DNA from: Emcibacteraceae bacterium | Lineage (GTDB): Bacteria > Pseudomonadota > Alphaproteobacteria > Sphingomonadales > Emcibacteraceae | DNA length: 64,000 bases | Assembly: GCA_021774795.1 (NCBI GenBank) | Contig: JAJFIR010000031.1 | Location: 496,001 to 560,000, forward strand | Direction of reading: 5' to 3' | In this document: positions 58,934-64,000 of the stretch, one piece after another | Position numbering within the stretch: the first letter of the stretch is position 1 | Layout: the number at the start of each line of letters is the position of its first letter | The notes under the pieces: generated by a model | What the model was told of the DNA's origin: nothing | Database searches by the model: none | Seen by the model: only the letters and a program-made list of their open reading frames with translations | Position numbers and translations under genes: made by a program

Positions 58934-59330
58934 ACCAGGTTACCTTTCCCTTTTTAGGATTATAATTGCCTGCTGCGCCGGCGTGCTCAAGATAAGCGAT
59001 GATGTCATCTACTTCTCGTGTGTTAAGTTCGAAATTTGGCATGCGGTCAGTACCCTCTTCGATAAATAACCGGGCGTAGTCCGGGCCAAGATCGGGATTA
59101 ATCACAATATTCGTAAGGTCAGGCCCCATATATCCGCCCAGACCATAAATTTGATGACATGCCCAGCAGTTATTTTCCCGAAATAAAGCCTGGCCGCGGT
59201 GCACGCTGTCACTCGCAGACGGAGCATCAATCAATGCGGTGCCAGATGTATAAACGCCAGCCGAATAGAAAAAGAAAGAAACGAATAATGCGATAAACAG
59301 CATACGCCTCCATGGTTGTGGCTCTGTCAT
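58905..59330 (-). CDS. Membrane-anchored mono-haem cytochrome c (NorC-like)
   Basis: N-terminal TM; RGQALFRENNCWACHQIYGLGGYMGPDLTNI; distal Met in RMPNF. Confidence 0.85.
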   Translation of the reverse strand: MTEPQPWRRMLFIALFVSFFFYSAGVYTSGTALIDAPSASDSVHRGQALFRENNCWACHQIYGLGGYMGPDLTNIVINPDLGPDYARLFIEEGTDRMPNFELNTREVDDIIAYLEHAGAAGNYNPKKGKVTWYGTVEYDRE

Positions 59331-59479
59331 TTTTTGTAAGTTCCCTATTCACAAGTCCCGTACTTTGTAAAGTCAGTATACTACAAAAAAGCGGATAAAT
59401 TATTTCGAATTGGCCAAATTGCGTGCTAATAATAGAATATAATTCTACTAAGGTTTAGGTTATTATAATAAATTGACCT

Positions 59480-60745
59480 CTATTTTTTTACGAAATATGG
59501 CTTCCATAACCGGATGCCTAGCGGTACGGAAATGTTCATGAAGAAAGCGGTTACCATGAGAGTATAGAAAGCTGCATCGTTTAAAATATCATTTTGCACA
59601 TAGGCGATATTCATAACAACGAAGGCAAGTTCGGCGCGACCCAACATGCCTAACCCTATCATGACGCTTTCCTGAAAATTAAATCCACCAGTATACCTCG
59701 CTGCCAAACCGGCAGATAGAATTTGCACGACAATTAATGTGGATGTTAATGCCACAACAAAAGGGACAACAGAAACAAGTAAATCCCAATCGAAGATGAT
59801 CTTAGCCCCAAGATCAACGAAGAAAACGGGCCCAATCCAGACGAAAGCAACATTGTCTATTAATCTCTTGATGCTTTTGAAATCTTCCGGCGCGTCACCA
59901 TTTTCTTCGACACCAGCAATAGCGGTTGGTGCATTCCTAAAATATTCTTCTCGTAAAATTAAACCCGCCATATAAGCGCCGATCGCTGGATGAAGTCCCA
60001 GCGCGTGAGAACATATGGCGACCAGCATGACAAAGATTAAGATGACTAAAGTTCGTTGACCGCGTGTTAATGCGAATATGTGACTTATTCCAAAACGCCC
60101 GAGACCCGGAATGAAGTAGAGTGGCCCTTTTGCTTCAGTGGGAAGTACCCACATGGATAAGACCGTTACGACGGCGAAGAACCCTAATGCTTTGATCACG
60201 ATAAATCCGACGCTGGCAATTCCGACGGCTGCTGCACCACTAGCGATGGGGATGATGATGGCAACCATTGCCAATGAAGCAATATCATCGAGCAGCGCAG
60301 ATGTCATAATACCGGTGGCCGCAGGTGTTTTATTAAGACCTTCACTTTTTAATGACATTAAAGTAAGCGAAACTGCGGTGGCTGCCATTGCGAGGCCAAC
60401 CACCAAAGCCATATTACCATCACCCCAAAAATATAACGCGAGGAGATAAGCCGTCAAGAACGGAGAAACGCCGCCGAAAAATGCAATGCCCCAACTTCGC
60501 TTTAAACCAGTGACAAAATTATCTGTGCTTTCTTCAAATCCAAGCGCAAACATTATAAGTATAATGCCCACTTCTGCGAAAACACGTATAAATTCGCCCG
60601 GCTCAACCGGCAACAATCCGGTATTTACATAAACTGCACCCATAAATAAGTAAAATAAAACCGGCGTAAGGCGAGTGGCTCTCGCCATAAAATGTGCAAG
60701 CAAGACACCCATCCAGATGATAGTTAAGTTTTCCAATGTGTGCAT
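59480..60745 (-). CDS. Cation:proton antiporter (CPA2-like)
   Basis: 421 aa polytopic protein; LLDDIASLAMVAII and GLGMLGRAELAFVV motifs. Confidence 0.86.
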   Translation of the reverse strand: MHTLENLTIIWMGVLLAHFMARATRLTPVLFYLFMGAVYVNTGLLPVEPGEFIRVFAEVGIILIMFALGFEESTDNFVTGLKRSWGIAFFGGVSPFLTAYLLALYFWGDGNMALVVGLAMAATAVSLTLMSLKSEGLNKTPAATGIMTSALLDDIASLAMVAIIIPIASGAAAVGIASVGFIVIKALGFFAVVTVLSMWVLPTEAKGPLYFIPGLGRFGISHIFALTRGQRTLVILIFVMLVAICSHALGLHPAIGAYMAGLILREEYFRNAPTAIAGVEENGDAPEDFKSIKRLIDNVAFVWIGPVFFVDLGAKIIFDWDLLVSVVPFVVALTSTLIVVQILSAGLAARYTGGFNFQESVMIGLGMLGRAELAFVVMNIAYVQNDILNDAAFYTLMVTAFFMNISVPLGIRLWKPYFVKK

Positions 60746-61008
60746 GGTCTATTTTCTTTGTGAAGTACTGGTTATGCCCGATCTCTGTATTATATATAGA
60801 TATGAACAGGAAAATGGAATTCTATTTTACCATCTGTTTCTTTAAGTTCATTAATTTATATTATTTCTCGCGTGTTTTATATTTCACTTGCCTCAATCAA
60901 AGTGATGTTTAAAGATAATCTTTACAAACCGAAGATTTTGTAGTCCAATATGCGCCATAAGAGTGGGGACTCTCTAATAAACATAAAATATTAAATAAGG
61001 AGGAATCT

Positions 61009-62061
61009 TTGATGAGAATAAACAAAAAAGTGGCAAAAGTACTTTTTGCAACCGGGGCAATCGCGGCGGCGTTTTCAACGTCCGCATTTGCGCAAGGTAA
61101 TCCATATGAGCCTATACAGGGTGAATGGATCGAATTACCCGATGGGCGTATATGGGGTGCGACAAGCACAGTCTATTATGCCGGTGACGGTAACATTTGG
61201 GTCGCGGAGCGTTGCGGTGACAATACAAATTGCCTCGATACGCCTGATATTGATCCAATAATGTTGGTTGATGTCGATGGCAAAATTTTAAAAAGCTTTG
61301 GTAAAAACATGATCGTTTGGCCGCATGGTATTCACCTTGCACCTGACGGAAACCTGTGGATCGCAGATGCACGCGGTGATGAAGCACGCGGCAAAGGCCA
61401 CCAGGTTCATAAATTTAGCCCTGACGGTGAGCATCTTATGTCAATTGGTACTGCTGGCGTCGCTGGTAAAGGCGAATATATCTTTGATCAGCCGAATGAT
61501 GTCGCAGTAGCACCTAATGGCGACATCTTTGTTGGTGATGGTCACTCCGCAAATGGCAACAACCGCATTGTGAAATATAATAGTGAAGGTAAATATTTGA
61601 TGGAATGGGGCGGTACCGGTGCTGAAGCCGGTGAATTTCGCGTTCCACATACTCTGGCCATCAATTCAGAAGGTAAATTGTTTGTTGGCGACCGTGCAAA
61701 CAGCAGGGTGCAAATTTTTGATTTGAATGGTAAACATATCGATACCTGGACACAGTTTGGTCGTCCGAGCGGCTTATATATTGATGGGAATGATATATTA
61801 TATTCTGCGGATTCAGAATCGAATACAGGCTACCAACGCAATCCTGGGTGGGAACGCGGAATCCGAATTGGGAGCTCAAAAACAGGTTGGGTAACCGGAT
61901 TTATTCCTGATCCAAACCAAGGCTATATGGCGGGTACAAGTGTTGCCGAAGGTGTGACTGCCGATGAAGCAGGAAATATTTATGGTGCCGAAGTGCGCCA
62001 AAGAAGAATGCGTAAATATGTTCCAAAAACTTATCGCGGCGAGCCGCGCCAAAGAAATTAA
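61009..62061 (+). CDS. Secreted NHL-repeat beta-propeller (peptidyl-hydroxyglycine-lyase-like)
   Basis: Signal peptide; repeats WPHGIHLAPDGNLWIADARG, QPNDVAVAPNGDIFVGDGH, VPHTLAINSEGKLFVGDRANSRVQIFD. Confidence 0.85.
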   Translation: MMRINKKVAKVLFATGAIAAAFSTSAFAQGNPYEPIQGEWIELPDGRIWGATSTVYYAGDGNIWVAERCGDNTNCLDTPDIDPIMLVDVDGKILKSFGKNMIVWPHGIHLAPDGNLWIADARGDEARGKGHQVHKFSPDGEHLMSIGTAGVAGKGEYIFDQPNDVAVAPNGDIFVGDGHSANGNNRIVKYNSEGKYLMEWGGTGAEAGEFRVPHTLAINSEGKLFVGDRANSRVQIFDLNGKHIDTWTQFGRPSGLYIDGNDILYSADSESNTGYQRNPGWERGIRIGSSKTGWVTGFIPDPNQGYMAGTSVAEGVTADEAGNIYGAEVRQRRMRKYVPKTYRGEPRQRN

Positions 62062-62082
62062 ACTGATTTCCCGTAATTAACA

Positions 62083-62121
62083 AAAAAAGTCTTCATATGA
62101 ATTATGTGAGGGCTTTTTTTT
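62083..62121 (+). terminator. Rho-independent terminator
   Basis: AAAAAAAGTCTTCATAT...GTGAGGGCTTTTTTTT after the NHL-repeat gene. Confidence 0.7.
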
Positions 62122-62205
62122 GCGGACACAGGCACGGAACATGTGGCTCATCCCCGGGGGCGAAGCGGGAATATTGGTCGTTGAAAAAGAAGGCAACGTT
62201 TAAAA

Positions 62206-62877
62206 ATGAAATTAAATGCTGATTTTACAAAAAATATAGTCATCAGACCGGATGATTATAAGTGGGTTCCTTCTCCGATGCCGGGCGTTGAACGAATGAT
62301 GCTGGACAGGATAGGCGACGAAGTGGCACGTGCAACAACCATCGTACGCTTCGCTCCCAATAGTGAATTTAGTCAGCACGATCACGATGGCGGTGAAGAA
62401 TTTTTCGTACTCGAAGGTGTGTTTTCCGATGAACATGAAGATTATCCCACCGGAAGTTATATTCGAAACCCGATTGGTACAGCCCATACTCCACGAATAG
62501 GAAGCGAAGGCGCAACCATATTTGTAAAGCTTTATCAATTTGAAAAAGAAGACCAAAAACACTTTAGTATTAATACCAATGAAGCCCCGTGGCTTCCCGG
62601 GTTGGTTTCCGGTTTATCAGTAATACCACTTCATGAATATGGAACCGAGCATGCCGCGTTGGTAAAATGGGCGCCGGATACGCTTTTTAGCCCCCATCAA
62701 CATTGGGGAGGCGAAGAAATTTTTGTGCTAGAGGGCACATTTTACGATGAACATGGTATTTATCCAAAAGGAACATGGATAAGAAGCGCGCATCTAAGTC
62801 GGCATCATCCTTTTACGAAAGAAGACGGGGCACTTATTTATGTAAAAACTGGCCATTTATATATGAAAGATAAATAA
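62206..62877 (+). CDS. Bicupin protein (ChrR-like cupin domain)
   Basis: Two repeats: FSQHDHDGGEEFFVLEGVFSDEHEDYPTGSYIRNP and FSPHQHWGGEEIFVLEGTFYDEHGIYPKGTWIRS. Confidence 0.85.
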   Translation: MKLNADFTKNIVIRPDDYKWVPSPMPGVERMMLDRIGDEVARATTIVRFAPNSEFSQHDHDGGEEFFVLEGVFSDEHEDYPTGSYIRNPIGTAHTPRIGSEGATIFVKLYQFEKEDQKHFSINTNEAPWLPGLVSGLSVIPLHEYGTEHAALVKWAPDTLFSPHQHWGGEEIFVLEGTFYDEHGIYPKGTWIRSAHLSRHHPFTKEDGALIYVKTGHLYMKDK

Positions 62878-62962
62878 TTTTTAAGTTCTTGTCGAATTCT
62901 GTTATTGCCGTTCGTTATACTGATGTAATCTGAAACACAGGTTATTTTACTTAAAAAAATTA

Positions 62963-63334
62963 ATGATGGAGAATAACATGAAATATATAGCACTAATTTA
63001 CTCAAACGAAGCTAAGGATCCCACGCCGGGATCTGATGAATTCTCAGCAATGATCACTCAATACCAGAGTGCTACTAATACTTTCATCAATGATGGTGTT
63101 ATGGTCGCTGGTGATCCGCTTGAATCTGTAAATACGGCAACTACATTGCGTTCCAGAAATGGTAACCTGGATACAATTGATGGTCCATTCGCTGAAACAA
63201 AGGAGCAACTTGGCGGGTATTATATTTTTGAATGTGATAATCTTGACGACGCCCTTAAATATGCGGCGATGATTCCAAGTGTAAAGCATGGTTCTATCGA
63301 AGTAAGACCAATTATGAACATCCCTGAAGGATAA
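62963..63334 (+). CDS. YciI/DGPF family protein
   Basis: NLDTIDGPFAETKEQLGGYYIFECDNLDDALKYAAMIP. Confidence 0.9.
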   Translation: MMENNMKYIALIYSNEAKDPTPGSDEFSAMITQYQSATNTFINDGVMVAGDPLESVNTATTLRSRNGNLDTIDGPFAETKEQLGGYYIFECDNLDDALKYAAMIPSVKHGSIEVRPIMNIPEG

Positions 63335-63343
63335 TATAATTTT

Positions 63344-64000
63344 ATGCCGTCCCCATCTTCCACCCCGATATATTTTGAAGTAGCCATACAAAAAATTGTT
63401 AGGGAGGAGTGGGGATATCTTGTTTCATCGCTTATCAGTTTGCTTAGAGATTTAAATTTAGCTGAAGATGCACTTCAAGACGCGGTTGAAGCGGCACTGC
63501 TGAACTGGAAAAAAGATGGACTTCCGAAAAGCCCAAAAGGATGGCTTCTTAAAACAGCAAAAAGAAAAGCCATCGACCGAATAAGACGCGACAAGAATTT
63601 TGCATCCAAGGCAAATGATATCAAGTTGCTTTCAGAACAGAATAATTTACCAAAGGAAAGCGAGTTCGCCGTTCCGGACGAAAGGCTTAGGCTTATATTC
63701 ACGTGCTGTCATCCCGCCTTGGATCATAAAATATCAGTTGCACTTACCCTGCAATTGTTAGGGGGATTATCAACCGCGGAGATTGCCCGTGCATTTTTAG
63801 TCAAAACCGAAACGATGGCACAACGTCTGGTGCGGGGTAAAAGAAAGATTAAGCAAAGTGGCATTCCCTATATAGTTCCGGAGAAAGAAATATTTGCGGA
63901 AAGATTGGACGCCGTTTTAAGCGTTCTCTATCTGATTTTTAACGAAGGTTATTCCGCGACTTCCGGACGAAAGCATATTCGTATTGAACTTTGCCAGGAA
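63344..64000 (+). CDS. ECF sigma factor of the DGPF-linked type (truncated by window end)
   Basis: Reads MPSPSSTPIYFEVAIQKIVREEWGYLVSSLISLLRDLNLAEDALQDAVEAALLNWKKDGLPKSPKGWLLKTAKRKAIDRIRRD...CCHPALDHKISVALTLQLLGGLSTAEIARAFL; open at the window end. Confidence 0.88.
   Translation, partial: MPSPSSTPIYFEVAIQKIVREEWGYLVSSLISLLRDLNLAEDALQDAVEAALLNWKKDGLPKSPKGWLLKTAKRKAIDRIRRDKNFASKANDIKLLSEQNNLPKESEFAVPDERLRLIFTCCHPALDHKISVALTLQLLGGLSTAEIARAFLVKTETMAQRLVRGKRKIKQSGIPYIVPEKEIFAERLDAVLSVLYLIFNEGYSATSGRKHIRIELCQE

Overview
This is a 64 kb, gene-dense, moderately AT-rich window. I infer an alphaproteobacterial origin from gene content only. It carries about 48 confident protein genes. I recognised no tRNA, rRNA, CRISPR array, transposase or prophage. 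Main blocks are: (i) an MFS / Aas-type acyltransferase-ligase / M48 protease / thermonuclease region (1-8.2 kb); (ii) an SGNH hydrolase, a large 'intergenic' region, and a HAD-UbiA / small EamA-type / GT39 cassette (8.5-13.2 kb); (iii) a TonB-receptor-like protein, LytTR regulator, reductive-dehalogenase-like Fe-S protein, penicillin acylase, cupin, RidA and beta-lactamase-fold hydrolase (13.2-24.6 kb); (iv) a cyanophycin locus (cyanophycinase, CphA, a second Mur-ligase protein, isoaspartyl peptidase; 27.8-34.1 kb); (v) a catabolic island best explained as isatin/anthranilate degradation through 2-aminobenzoyl-CoA (35.6-56.7 kb); (vi) a NorCB-like haem-copper pair, antiporter, NHL-repeat protein, cupin, YciI and ECF sigma factor (57.5-64 kb). 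The most unusual signal is at 9.43-9.93 kb, which the ORF track does not show. Three consecutive 7-codon micro-ORFs (MSGAQPV, MSGANDG, MSGGNKI) each have a strong Shine-Dalgarno. They lie in two promoter-to-hairpin units with near-identical layout and look like duplicated heptapeptide genes of unknown function.
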